The translations under genes and the position numbers were made by a program. Shown here piece by piece: positions 1-8,345 of a stretch of 64,000 bases of DNA; position 1 is the stretch's first letter; every line of letters begins with the position of its first letter. Under the pieces are notes generated by a model that saw only the letters and a list, made by a program, of their open reading frames with translations, had not been told where the DNA came from and made no database searches. The stretch lies in the NCBI RefSeq assembly GCF_002127535.1, contig NZ_MUBJ01000021.1, positions 1 through 64,000 on the forward strand, given 5' to 3'. Source of the stretch: Xenorhabdus vietnamensis. Lineage in GTDB: Bacteria > Pseudomonadota > Gammaproteobacteria > Enterobacterales > Enterobacteriaceae.

Positions 1-116
1 TCTTGTTCCCAGATTTTGGCAGGGGATGGCATGTGACACCGCCTTTTATTTAAGGAAGAAGAGCCCCATCATGGCACAATAGGGATTACGGCTGTAGTAC
101 TAGAATCAGAAAAAAT

Positions 117-2558
117 TTATTCTTCTGGCAGGCTATTCCTTGTCAGTTTCGGCATCCATTCGATAGCACTATCAAGATTCAGGCTCAGATTGCTACGAAT
201 ACCCTGTTTGCTTTTCTTGCGTAAATATTGCTGGCTGTACTCTGCCAGTGCGCCCGGCATATCCATACCGAAGCGAGTCACGGAAACAGGTTTGTTCAGG
301 TTATTGCCTTTCATATAAGCAAGATAGGCGTGATAAAGGTATTTACGGGGATTGAACGGCATAATTTCCGCATTGCCGATTAATAGGCCGTCAACTTCAT
401 GGGAAGCAATGAGATAACCGCAAAAATCGACCAGTGGATCTGTACCTCGTTTGATATCCAGTGCTTCTTCTGATTTCTGTTGCTCTGCCAGCCAGTAAAC
501 ACCTTGCAGTTTGCGGATCAAGGAATCTGTGAAGCAAATGTCGGATAATCACGGGCAACTCTGCCGCAATTTTATCTCGCAGGAGTGGATCACGTTCATT
601 TTCCGGTACAACTTCGGAAAAGTTAAAAATCACCCGACGCCGCGATACTCCACCACTGCGTTCACTAAAACTCATGGCATTATTGTTCACTACCAGTACA
701 ACAGCGGGAATACGGGTTGAATAGGGTTGTTTGTGCTTTGGATCAATAGCAACTTCATCGCCGCCAGTAATCGCCTTGATGCCGGAACCATCGCCCACAT
801 AACGGGTTTGGTCTGGCAGGATAATCAGCGAATAGCCGACAATCAACGCCCGTTCCCGTGGATTTTCCAGTGCAGCCATACTTGCGGAAACGGTATTGCC
901 TTTACCTGCCAGCATGGAACAAATTTCGGCAAAGATACTTTTGCCACTGCCTCCGGCTCCGGTGACTTCCAGAAAAAGTTGCCAGTCATAACGGTTCGCC
1001 AGCACCATAAACAGCGCCGCTAGTACTCTATATGCTTTGCTTTCACAGTTGGCAGTTGCTTGATTGAGCCAGCGCCAGAATTGTGGTGCGTGATCTTGCA
1101 GAGTTTCCCTCGAAACAGGGTATTGAATTCAACGTCATTGGCAAGAAGCAGCCAATCATTTTTACGGTGAGGCCGGAACTGACAAGCTTTCAGGTCAAAT
1201 ACGCCATTACTAAACCCGATTAAGTGACGTTCTGGAGGCTGCATCATGGGAAGTTGTAATTTCAAAGCGTCTACGGCTGAACTAATACCATGCGGTGAAT
1301 AAGGTAGTTTTCCGTCCATAAAAGCAGCCACCATTTCCCGCCTTAAATCACGGTCACTGACCGGACGCCAGACAATACCGTCATAGTGATGAACGGTTTC
1401 TGAAGCACCATCCAGTGCTAAATCACCGTTATAACGTGTCAGCAATACTTCCCCGCGCTGGCTGGCTCCCATTTGGCATAATGTCAACTTAGATGACTCA
1501 GCATCATTGGATTGAATAGCTTCTTTTTTCTTGGTTAATGCTGGTTGATAAAGCCCCTGAGCAAAGGCTTGTTGTGCTATTTCCACACCGTGTTGCTGGC
1601 GATAATCATCCCAATCAGCTTTTAATTCCGTAGGCGGTAGTGTTACCCATCCGCTGATCGCTTTGGCTGTTTTCTCTGCTGCAACCTTGCCGATATTCTT
1701 TTTCAGTCTACCGTTTTTGTCTCGTTCTTCCGGTTCGTGTCAGTCGTTATCGGCGGCAATTATGATTCTGGAATTTGGGTACTGCTCTCTAACCTGCTCG
1801 GCAACATTCAATAAGTTACTTTCATCAATCGCTGCCAGTACCACGCCTTTATGTAGTTGACTGACAGTTAAAGCTGTCGCGTAACCTTCGGTAATGATGA
1901 TTGTGTCCAGCGTTCCGGTAATCTCAGATACCGGTATAAAACTGCCTTTTTTCTGCGAACCGGAAATAAGGTGTTTTTCGCCGTTCGGCTTGATGATCTG
2001 TGCGCCAGTGATTGTGCCGCCCAGCGTTTGAGTAACCAGCAATAACGAACCATCTTTTAACAACCGCTGATTGGAGCATTGCAGTCCCTTTTTCACCAAA
2101 TATTGAGATTTCCCCGCAACAGCAGTGGCAACCAGTGCCGCGATACGTTCAGCAATTGGCTCAGCGTTCCTAGTCAGCGTTTTGGCTGATTTGGGTTCTG
2201 GCAAAGGCAATGCCAACACATCTGCAACAATTTTTGCAGCCTCAAAAATCGAGATCCGGTTGGTTTTCGCCACTAAATCCAGTCCATCACCATAGTTCGG
2301 AGCGTCACACTGGCGACAATGCCAATTGCCATAATGGTGATCGTCGATAAAGTGGAAACGGTCAGTACCACCGCAGACAGGGCAAGCACCATGTTTACCC
2401 TTTGCCGGAATATCAATACCACATGCAGGCAGCAGATTTTCCCAGTGATACATGGCGGATTTTTTCACAGTTTGGATAAATTCGAGTGGTTTTTGTTCGT
2501 CTGTTTTATCTGAAGATGTAAATTTAGGGTGAGTTTGGGTATGCTGTATATCAGCCAT
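117..2558 (-). pseudogene. P4-type alpha primase/helicase, degraded by three lesions
   Basis: Remains of a phage P4 alpha-like DNA primase-helicase, which starts replication of P4-type satellite elements. The N-terminal part has a zinc-finger primase signature (CPVCGGTDRF, then CRQC); the middle has a helicase Walker A (GAGGSGKS) and an LPDQ...GGD region; the C-terminal part resembles the P4 origin-binding domain. The ATG at 2558 follows AGAGGT. Joining the fragments conceptually needs three repairs: a TGA at 1740-1742 where the family has Trp (ADND-W-HEPEE), a one-base loss in the GGG at 1118-1120 (plus strand), and a 4-bp tandem duplication GCCAGCCA at 487-494 that shifts the frame. Each lesion alone would truncate the protein, so it is very probably inactive. 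The integrase pseudogene upstream belongs to the same element. Confidence 0.88.
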
Positions 2559-2590
2559 AATCGTTACCTCTTTTAACGGTTGTTGGTCAG

Positions 2591-2623
2591 ACGCCTCAGA
2601 TGTGTTACAGCACACTGGGGCGT
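2591..2623. repeat. Inverted repeat between primase and integrase remnants
   Basis: ACGCCTCAG-a-TGTG (2591-2604) pairs with CACACTGGGGCGT (2611-2623) around a 6-nt loop; there is one bulged A and one T-G pair. A T-rich run follows on the plus strand (2627-2631), so it could be a terminator in that direction. On the minus strand it lies in the leader of the primase gene, where P4 elements carry structured regulatory (immunity) RNA. That link is inference; only the hairpin is seen. Confidence 0.5.
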
Positions 2624-2660
2624 TGCTTTTTATGTTACTTTTCTTAAAAAATCTCTATCC

Positions 2661-3875
2661 TTATGCTCTTTTGCCAAATTTCCCGATCAGCACATTTTCG
2701 CCTTGTTCCAGCATCTCCATATAGTCAGCGTACCATTGCAGCATTTCCCTGCGACCATCCAGATATTAAGCGTGGTTGTACGTGCCTCGAATGCTGTTTT
2801 TATCGACGTGCGCAAGCTGTTTTTCAACCCATGCAGTGTTGAAGTCTTGATCATGCAGAATAGTACTCATGGTATGGCGAAAGCCGTGGCCTGTTGCTCG
2901 TCCTGAATATCCCATACGACGGATCATGGTATTGATTGCCATATCAGATATATGCTTTCTGTAATCTGTACGGCTTGGAAAAACATACTGATAACTGCCG
3001 CTGATGGGCTGAATCTGCTTCAATAAATCGATAACTTGCTCTGATAGTGGCACTACATAAGTGCGGCGCATTTTCATTTTTTCGGCTGGAATTGTCCAAA
3101 CAGCCTTATCTAAATCAATTTCTGACCATTCAGCTTTGCGAAGTTCTCCCGGACGAACGCCCGTTAATATCAACATACGCAAAGCCGTTCTGACTATCTG
3201 GCTTCCCATATATTTATCAATGGAACGGAGAAATTCTGGTAATTCATCTACTGAAAGGTGAGCGTAGTGTTCGCGTTGATGAGGAATAAAAGCACTCGCT
3301 AAATCGGGAGCTGGATTATATTCTGCCCTGCCGGTAATAATTGCATATGTCCAAACTTCACCACAACGTTGGCGGACTTTCTTTAATTTATCGGTGACGC
3401 CTCTTTTTTCCATAATAGAAAGGAGGTCTAATAATTCGAGGGTTTTTATTTCAGCAATCGGGCGATGACCAATATAAGGAAAAACGTCTTTTTCGAAAGC
3501 GTCCATCATATCTTCACGATAACCAACAGACCACCGGTCTTTTCTTCCCTCGTACCATTCACGCGCAATGCTTTCAAAGGTGTTACTAATTTCTCCCTGA
3601 GCCGCCAGTTTCTTTTGTTTTTTATCCTGGTTGGGATCAATACCTTCGGCTATCAGTTTCTTGGCTTCATCACGTTTTCTTCTGGCCTCTGCCAACGTAA
3701 TAAGCGGAAAAGTACCAATAGCGAGTAATTTTTCTTTTCCTGCAATTCTGTATTTCAGTCGCCAGTATTTAGAACCGGTTGTCTTTACCAACAGATACAA
3801 GCCACCGCCATCCGACAGCTTAAAATCTTTATCTTAGGGTTTTACTGTTTCAACTTGTCGGGCTATTAGTTTCAT
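2661..3875 (-). pseudogene. P4-family tyrosine integrase with two in-frame stops
   Basis: Site-specific recombinase of the P4/CP4-57 integrase type, which would insert and excise the element at the adjacent tRNA gene. The open part shows the N-terminal DUF4102-type arm-binding domain (LYLLVKTTGS, then YRIAGKEK), a SAM-like core-binding domain and the catalytic domain with R (TGVRPGELR), HGFRH and H (AHVDK). The natural ATG at 3875 gives MKLIARQVETVKP and then a TAA at 3834-3836 where the family has Lys. Near the 3' end another TAA (2766-2768) replaces Gln after TYNHA. Beyond it the frame stays open to 2661 and encodes the usual tail ending GKFGKRA. Two nonsense codons with otherwise good preservation suggest recent decay. 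The catalytic Tyr of this family falls in the TYNHA region, so it lies just before the second stop. Confidence 0.9.
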
Positions 3876-3879
3876 ATTT

Positions 3880-4068
3880 CTAGCATCCTTGCCCCCTCTC
3901 AGTAATGGGGGTATTTTTTAGGGGGTACAGAAAATTACCCCTATATATACCCCCTGACTGGGGTACATTGCAATAGATGCCAGTAGACGTTGATAGAGTG
4001 TTATTTGGGGATTTTCGTTGATTTTATTGGGAAAAGTAGACTTTAGGAGACGTTGAGATAAGTAGAAG
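3880..4068. other. Probable integrase-binding/attachment region of the P4-like element
   Basis: Non-coding stretch between the integrase start and the 3' end of tRNA-Ser. It holds short GGGGGTA/TACCCCC repeats in both orientations (about 3907-3966) and two direct copies of an AGACGTTGA-type word (about 3986-3994 and 4048-4056). This position and repeat content are typical of arm-type integrase sites at an attL/attR. The other attachment copy is not in the window, so the exact core cannot be set. Confidence 0.45.
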
Positions 4069-4156
4069 TGGCGGAGGAGGAGAGATTCGAACTCTCGGAT
4101 GGTTTCCCATCGGCGGTTTTCAAGACCGCTGCCTTCAGCCGCTCGGCCACCCCTCC
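4069..4156 (-). tRNA. serT: tRNA-Ser(UGA)
   Basis: An 88-nt tRNA read on the minus strand. The acceptor stem GGAGGGG pairs with CTCCTCC and is followed by G and an encoded CCA. The D region is GGCCGAGCGGCTGAAGG, the anticodon loop CTTGAAA has anticodon TGA, a class II variable arm follows, and the T arm is GAGAG-TTCGAAT-CTCTC. The long variable arm and anticodon fit tRNA-Ser. In E. coli serT lies in the same neighbourhood, next to yccA/tusE. Its 3' end faces the integrase remnant, so it is the likely attB of the P4-like element. Confidence 0.95.
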
Positions 4157-4337
4157 GCAATGTCGAGCACTATAAACATCGCTGTTACCATTGTAAAGTA
4201 TTTATCTGTTCAACTGCCGTTAATTTATTCACGACACGGTTTGTTGGCCTATTTATTCAGCATTTTTGGTAATCTTTCTTGGGAATAGTGGTGATTTTTG
4301 CTAAATTGCAGCCATCGTTATTGGATGGTAAAAAGTT

Positions 4338-4667
4338 ATGTTGGTATTTGAAGGTTGTGAGATCGAAACCGATACACAAGGTTATCTAAAAAATTACAGT
4401 GATTGGCAAGAAGCCATAGCCCCCATCATTGCCGAGCAGGAAGCAATTTCTTTAACTGAAGAACATTGGGAAGTTATACGCTTCGTACGCGAATTCTATG
4501 AAGAATTTAATACTTCACCCGCTATTCGTATGTTAGTCAAAGCGATCTCTCAAAGATATGGTGAGGAGAAAGGGAATAGCCGTTACCTCTATCGCCTATT
4601 CCCCAAAGGACCTGCAAAACAAGCAACAAAAATTGCAGGCCTTCCTAAGCCAGTCAAATGTATTTGA
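4338..4667 (+). CDS. tusE: Sulfurtransferase TusE
   Basis: TusE (DsrC/TusE family) takes persulfide sulfur from the TusBCD complex and passes it to MnmA for 2-thiolation of the wobble uridine in tRNA Lys, Glu and Gln. At 109 residues it equals the E. coli length. The conserved C-terminal block ([14 protein letters not shown], then [24 protein letters not shown]) is intact, and the penultimate residue is the catalytic cysteine of the C-terminal CI. It starts at an ATG that aligns with the family start. It is convergent with yccX and 181 bp from the divergent tRNA-Ser, as in E. coli, although yccA is not between them here. Confidence 0.96.
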   Translation: MLVFEGCEIETDTQGYLKNYSDWQEAIAPIIAEQEAISLTEEHWEVIRFVREFYEEFNTSPAIRMLVKAISQRYGEEKGNSRYLYRLFPKGPAKQATKIAGLPKPVKCI

Positions 4668-4682
4668 TTTGTTCATCCGTCG

Positions 4683-4961
4683 CTAATGGCGGATGCTAAA
4701 ATCACTCATCTCTTCTACTTCACAAAACTGAGGTTGAAAATGTTCTATTTTAGCACTCGGCGGCCCCCCCTGTTCCAGCCAATGCATTAACATTTTGATT
4801 TGTTCATCATTGCCACAAGCAACAATCTTGACACTTCCATCATTCATATTACGAACGTATCCTAACAACTTATTTTTCTTTGCCCAATGGTAAGTGTGAT
4901 AACGGAATCCAACTCCCTGTACTCTCCCGTAAACATAAATAATAATGCTGCATTTAGTCAT
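4683..4961 (-). CDS. yccX: Acylphosphatase
   Basis: Small cytosolic acylphosphatase that hydrolyses carboxyl-phosphate bonds such as acetyl phosphate. The 92 residues match the family size. The phosphate-binding loop GRVQGVGFR carries the catalytic Arg20, and the second motif GYVRNMNDGSV carries the catalytic Asn38. It converges on tusE with only 15 bp between the stop codons. In E. coli rlmI lies between yccX and hspQ; here hspQ follows directly and is divergent. Confidence 0.95.
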   Translation of the reverse strand: MTKCSIIIYVYGRVQGVGFRYHTYHWAKKNKLLGYVRNMNDGSVKIVACGNDEQIKMLMHWLEQGGPPSAKIEHFQPQFCEVEEMSDFSIRH

Positions 4962-5187
4962 TGTTACATTCCTCCCAAATAAAGCAGTAAGAACTTTGAA
5001 ATGTTAAACCTACTTTTGGTATTGTGTTTTATATACGCAACAGCTAACCTGAAATTATGAGGTGGCGATCACATGCCATCTCGGTTTCAAAAATCATGCA
5101 AAAATTCCGGTTGCCGGGTGTGCGCTTGAAATTTACCTTATTGTCCTTATATAAGAGTATTACAAGGTTTCTTTGGAGGTGACTATG

Positions 5188-5505
5188 ATGATCGCCAGCA
5201 AATTCGGTATCGGCCAGCAAGTACGACATAGTCTGCTGGGTTATTTGGGTGTTATTGTAGATATTGATGCTGAATATTCTTTAGAACAGCCGCTGGAAAA
5301 TGATATTGCATCTAATGCTACCTTACGTTCAGCGCCGTGGTACCACGTTGTGATGGAAGGTGACGATGGACAACCAATCCAGACCTATTTAGCAGAAGCT
5401 CAATTGACTTACGAAACATCAGATGACCATCCAGAACAATCTTCTCTGGATGAGTTGGCTGAAGCTATTCGCAGTCAATTTCAAGCTCCGCGGCGGCGAA
5501 ATTAA
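5188..5505 (+). CDS. hspQ: Heat shock protein HspQ
   Basis: HspQ (YccV) is a small hemimethylated-oriC-binding-type protein. In enterobacteria it is reported to act as a specificity-enhancing factor for Lon protease and to influence DnaA stability. The product of 105 residues begins [10 protein letters not shown], identical to E. coli, and keeps the [11 protein letters not shown] and QTYLAEAQL blocks. Two adjacent ATGs occur at 5185 and 5188. GGAGGT at 5175-5180 is 4 nt from the first and 7 nt from the second, and the family start matches the second, so 5188 is used. No clear sigma-32 promoter was identified by eye. Confidence 0.95.
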   Translation: MIASKFGIGQQVRHSLLGYLGVIVDIDAEYSLEQPLENDIASNATLRSAPWYHVVMEGDDGQPIQTYLAEAQLTYETSDDHPEQSSLDELAEAIRSQFQAPRRRN

Positions 5506-5529
5506 ATGTTTTTATTACCATTATTCTAA

Positions 5530-5985
5530 TCATAGCAGTAAGGTGGTGAACAAAAACAATTGCCGCCTTATTTGTTTTTCTATCCCTAAACGCTGGATCT
5601 CAATTTTGGGGCAACGATCCATCACAACGTCTAGTCCTGCTTTTTCTGCCAGTAATTTAGCTTCTTCATTGATAATACCTTTTTGTAACCAGAGTACTTT
5701 GGCACCAATAGCAATTGCTTCCTCCGCAACACCATAAGCAGCGTCCACATTGCGAAATACATCAATCATATCAACAGATTGTTCAATATCAGATAATTGC
5801 TCCATAACAGGCTGATTCAATAAAGTTTGCCCTGCCAGTTTAGGGCTGACAGGAATAACTTTATATCCTTGATTCAGTAAGTATTCCATTACCTTATAAC
5901 TTGGGCGATCTATTTTCTCACTCGCTCCGACTAGCGCTATGGTTTTAACCTTTCCCAGTATATCCGCTATATATTGATCACACAT
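5530..5985 (-). CDS. yccU: CoA-binding domain protein YccU
   Basis: Small Rossmann-fold protein of the CoA_binding (succinyl-CoA synthetase-like) family. The N-terminal VALVGAS nucleotide-binding glycine motif lies in IALVGASEKIDRPSY, and conserved blocks GYKVIPVSP, DMIDVFRN and LWLQKGI follow. The physiological role is not established. It has 151 residues, about 14 longer than E. coli YccU, the extra being a hydrophobic tail (LFLFTTLLL). It is convergent with hspQ, the stops being 25 bp apart. The mgsA and yccT genes that adjoin it in E. coli are absent. Confidence 0.9.
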   Translation of the reverse strand: MCDQYIADILGKVKTIALVGASEKIDRPSYKVMEYLLNQGYKVIPVSPKLAGQTLLNQPVMEQLSDIEQSVDMIDVFRNVDAAYGVAEEAIAIGAKVLWLQKGIINEEAKLLAEKAGLDVVMDRCPKIEIQRLGIEKQIRRQLFLFTTLLL

Positions 5986-6224
5986 TTAACCCCCTATACT
6001 ACCCTGTGCTATTTGTTACTTTTCCTACTATCTGCGCTGCTATCAGAAATTTATTGGTTACAAGCTATTACTCAATGACACAACAGCAATTTTCCTTTGG
6101 TTTACCTGCTACAATGTTTAGGATTATCAACGTTATCTCAATAAGAGATTAAAGTGATTTCCTCAACAATCATCAGGGAGAGTCAACTTATCACTATTCT
6201 AATAAGAGCTACTAATAGCTACAC

Positions 6225-8279
6225 TTAAGGCTTACGCTGAGTTGGGACTCCCAATTGCACCAAATGATGAATGAAAATCGATGAATTTTTCAGCGCCTGC
6301 ATTAACCAAACCTGCTTTTTCGCTCGCGTCAACGCAACATATAGAAGACGGCGCTCTTCTGCATCGGGGAAATCTTCAGGTTGTGGCAATAAAACCTGTT
6401 CTATTACGGATTCCCTCTCTGGTGCCGGAAAACCATCTTTGCCCTGCTGCAATCCCAAAATAATGACATAATCCGCTTGCTGCCCTTTAGACGCATGAAT
6501 TGTCATAAATTCAATCTTCAAGTTCGGCCAACGAGTAGAAGCTTTTTTCAATAATTCTGGTTTAAAATGATGATAACGCGCCAATAATAAGATGGTTTCC
6601 TGCTTGGTCACATAACCACTCATTTTATTAAGCAGCGCTTCCAGTTGCTCTTCCGGTAAAATCACAACCGATTTTTTATTGCCTTTTAGCAGGCTATTGA
6701 GTGATTTGGTTAACTGGTGAGGATTTTGCTGTACAAATCTGTTGGCGATTTCCCCAATACGATCATTGAAGCGATAAGTTGTATCCAATACACATTCGGC
6801 TCCTTTTCCAAAATAGGTTGCAAATGTTGTCGTTAATGTTGATTCTACGCCACTAAAACGATAAATTGCCTGCCAATCATCTCCCACAGCAAATAAATGG
6901 CTTTGCTTATTTTGTGATTTCAATGCCGTTAATAATTTGGCTCTCAATGGTGAAATATCTTGAAACTCATCCACCAGAATATGTTTCCACGGGCTGATAA
7001 ATCGGCCTTTCTGTAAAATATTTACTGCCTGATGGATTAAACCATAAAAGTCGACTGTTCCCTCTGATTTTAATGCCGATTTCCAGGCTTTCAGCAAAGG
7101 TGCCATAAGCCGCAGCCGTTTCTGAAATACATCAATATAACCAGCAGGAGCCTGCTCAATCATCTCTTTTTGGCTACCACCATGCATACGCATTAATTCT
7201 AGCCAACGCTCCAAACGAACCGATAAACGAGTCATCAATGACTTATCATGCCAATATTCGCCATCCGGTAGCTGCCATTCCAGTTCTTCATTCAACCATT
7301 CTCGCCAACCTTTAGCCTGCGCTTTTTTTTCTCTGCATTGTTTTTGCCATTCTTGAATGAGAAAATTCCGGCGTTTTTGAGCGTCAGTTTCCAGTTCGCT
7401 AATTTTTGGTGACTTGTTGCTGCCTTGCTGAATAATCTGTAATGCTAAAGCATGAAATGTTTTTGCTTTTATTTCTTTTGTTCCCAAACGTGCCTGAATA
7501 CGTTCATTCATTTCATCAGTAGCCTGACGACCAAAAGCCAGCAGCAAAATTTGTTCAGGAAGTGCTTGTTGACGTAACAATAACCATCCAGCACGAGCAA
7601 CCAAAACAGAGGTTTTTCCGCTGCCCGCACCAGCCAATACCAGAACATTCTGTTCACCATTAATAACCGCCTGACACTGAGAACGATTAAGTGGTGATGC
7701 TTCTACTGTCTGAAAAAACTGCCCATATTGCACCAGCATGTGATCCATCCATTGCCGGTTCAACATTTGAGTTGTTTTTTCACCATTATCTAACCAATCC
7801 AGACAGATTTTATAATCGTCACAACAATTTTCAAATTGGGCAATTCGTTGTAATGGCAAAGGTAAAGCCTGAAGTGTTTCTTGAATCTGTTGCTGCACAG
7901 AAGCCAAATCTGCGGTTCTTAACCAACGATTTTGTTGTTTGATTTTAACTATTTCATTTACTTGAGCCGCCAAGACATCAGCACTGACATCACTCATATC
8001 AAGGCTCCATTTTTGCCATTCCTTTGATAAATAATGATAAAAACGTTGTGTTTGCTGCCATTCAGTACCATGCAGGCGAACCACTTTTCCTTCTGGTAAT
8101 TCAAATTCCAGTTCCCCCCAGACAATCCCTCGCTTACACTGAATACCAATTAATTGATTAAATGGAATAAGGTACTGGTGTTTGTCACCGCTGACTTCAA
8201 TGCCAGCATTAAGTAGACGCACCCGATTATAAGGGTGCTGAGCGAGGCGTTGGCCTATTTGCGTTGATTTTAGTTCCAT
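6225..8279 (-). CDS. helD: DNA helicase IV
   Basis: HelD is a superfamily I (UvrD/Rep-like) 3'-5' DNA helicase involved in RecF-pathway recombination. It has 684 residues, the same as E. coli HelD. A family-specific N-terminal domain (about 1-190) precedes Walker A GAGSGKT at 217-223; motif II appears as ILVDEFQDIS, motif III as GDDWQAIYRFSG, and the C-terminal motifs include MTIHASKGQQADYV and RRLLYVALTRAK. It is divergent from yccS with 66 bp between starts, so the two share a short promoter region. All catalytic motifs are intact. Confidence 0.96.
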   Translation of the reverse strand: MELKSTQIGQRLAQHPYNRVRLLNAGIEVSGDKHQYLIPFNQLIGIQCKRGIVWGELEFELPEGKVVRLHGTEWQQTQRFYHYLSKEWQKWSLDMSDVSADVLAAQVNEIVKIKQQNRWLRTADLASVQQQIQETLQALPLPLQRIAQFENCCDDYKICLDWLDNGEKTTQMLNRQWMDHMLVQYGQFFQTVEASPLNRSQCQAVINGEQNVLVLAGAGSGKTSVLVARAGWLLLRQQALPEQILLLAFGRQATDEMNERIQARLGTKEIKAKTFHALALQIIQQGSNKSPKISELETDAQKRRNFLIQEWQKQCREKKAQAKGWREWLNEELEWQLPDGEYWHDKSLMTRLSVRLERWLELMRMHGGSQKEMIEQAPAGYIDVFQKRLRLMAPLLKAWKSALKSEGTVDFYGLIHQAVNILQKGRFISPWKHILVDEFQDISPLRAKLLTALKSQNKQSHLFAVGDDWQAIYRFSGVESTLTTTFATYFGKGAECVLDTTYRFNDRIGEIANRFVQQNPHQLTKSLNSLLKGNKKSVVILPEEQLEALLNKMSGYVTKQETILLLARYHHFKPELLKKASTRWPNLKIEFMTIHASKGQQADYVIILGLQQGKDGFPAPERESVIEQVLLPQPEDFPDAEERRLLYVALTRAKKQVWLMQALKNSSIFIHHLVQLGVPTQRKP

Positions 8280-8345
8280 TGTCGTGGCACCGTATCTGAA
8301 AATTGTTGAACTACTTCATCACGTAAATGTTGTTAGGGGTATTTT

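Noticed and set aside
1-116. Possible gene fragment at the left edge
   Set aside because: No frame, RNA or repeat could be supported in these 116 bases beyond being the downstream edge of the P4-like remnant.
727-1023. 98-codon plus-strand frame in the primase remnant
   Set aside because: Antisense to the Walker A region of the degraded primase; no independent signal.
3918-4160. Open frame of 80 codons on the minus strand
   Set aside because: It runs through tRNA-Ser(UGA) and the attachment region; the translated part is the tRNA itself.
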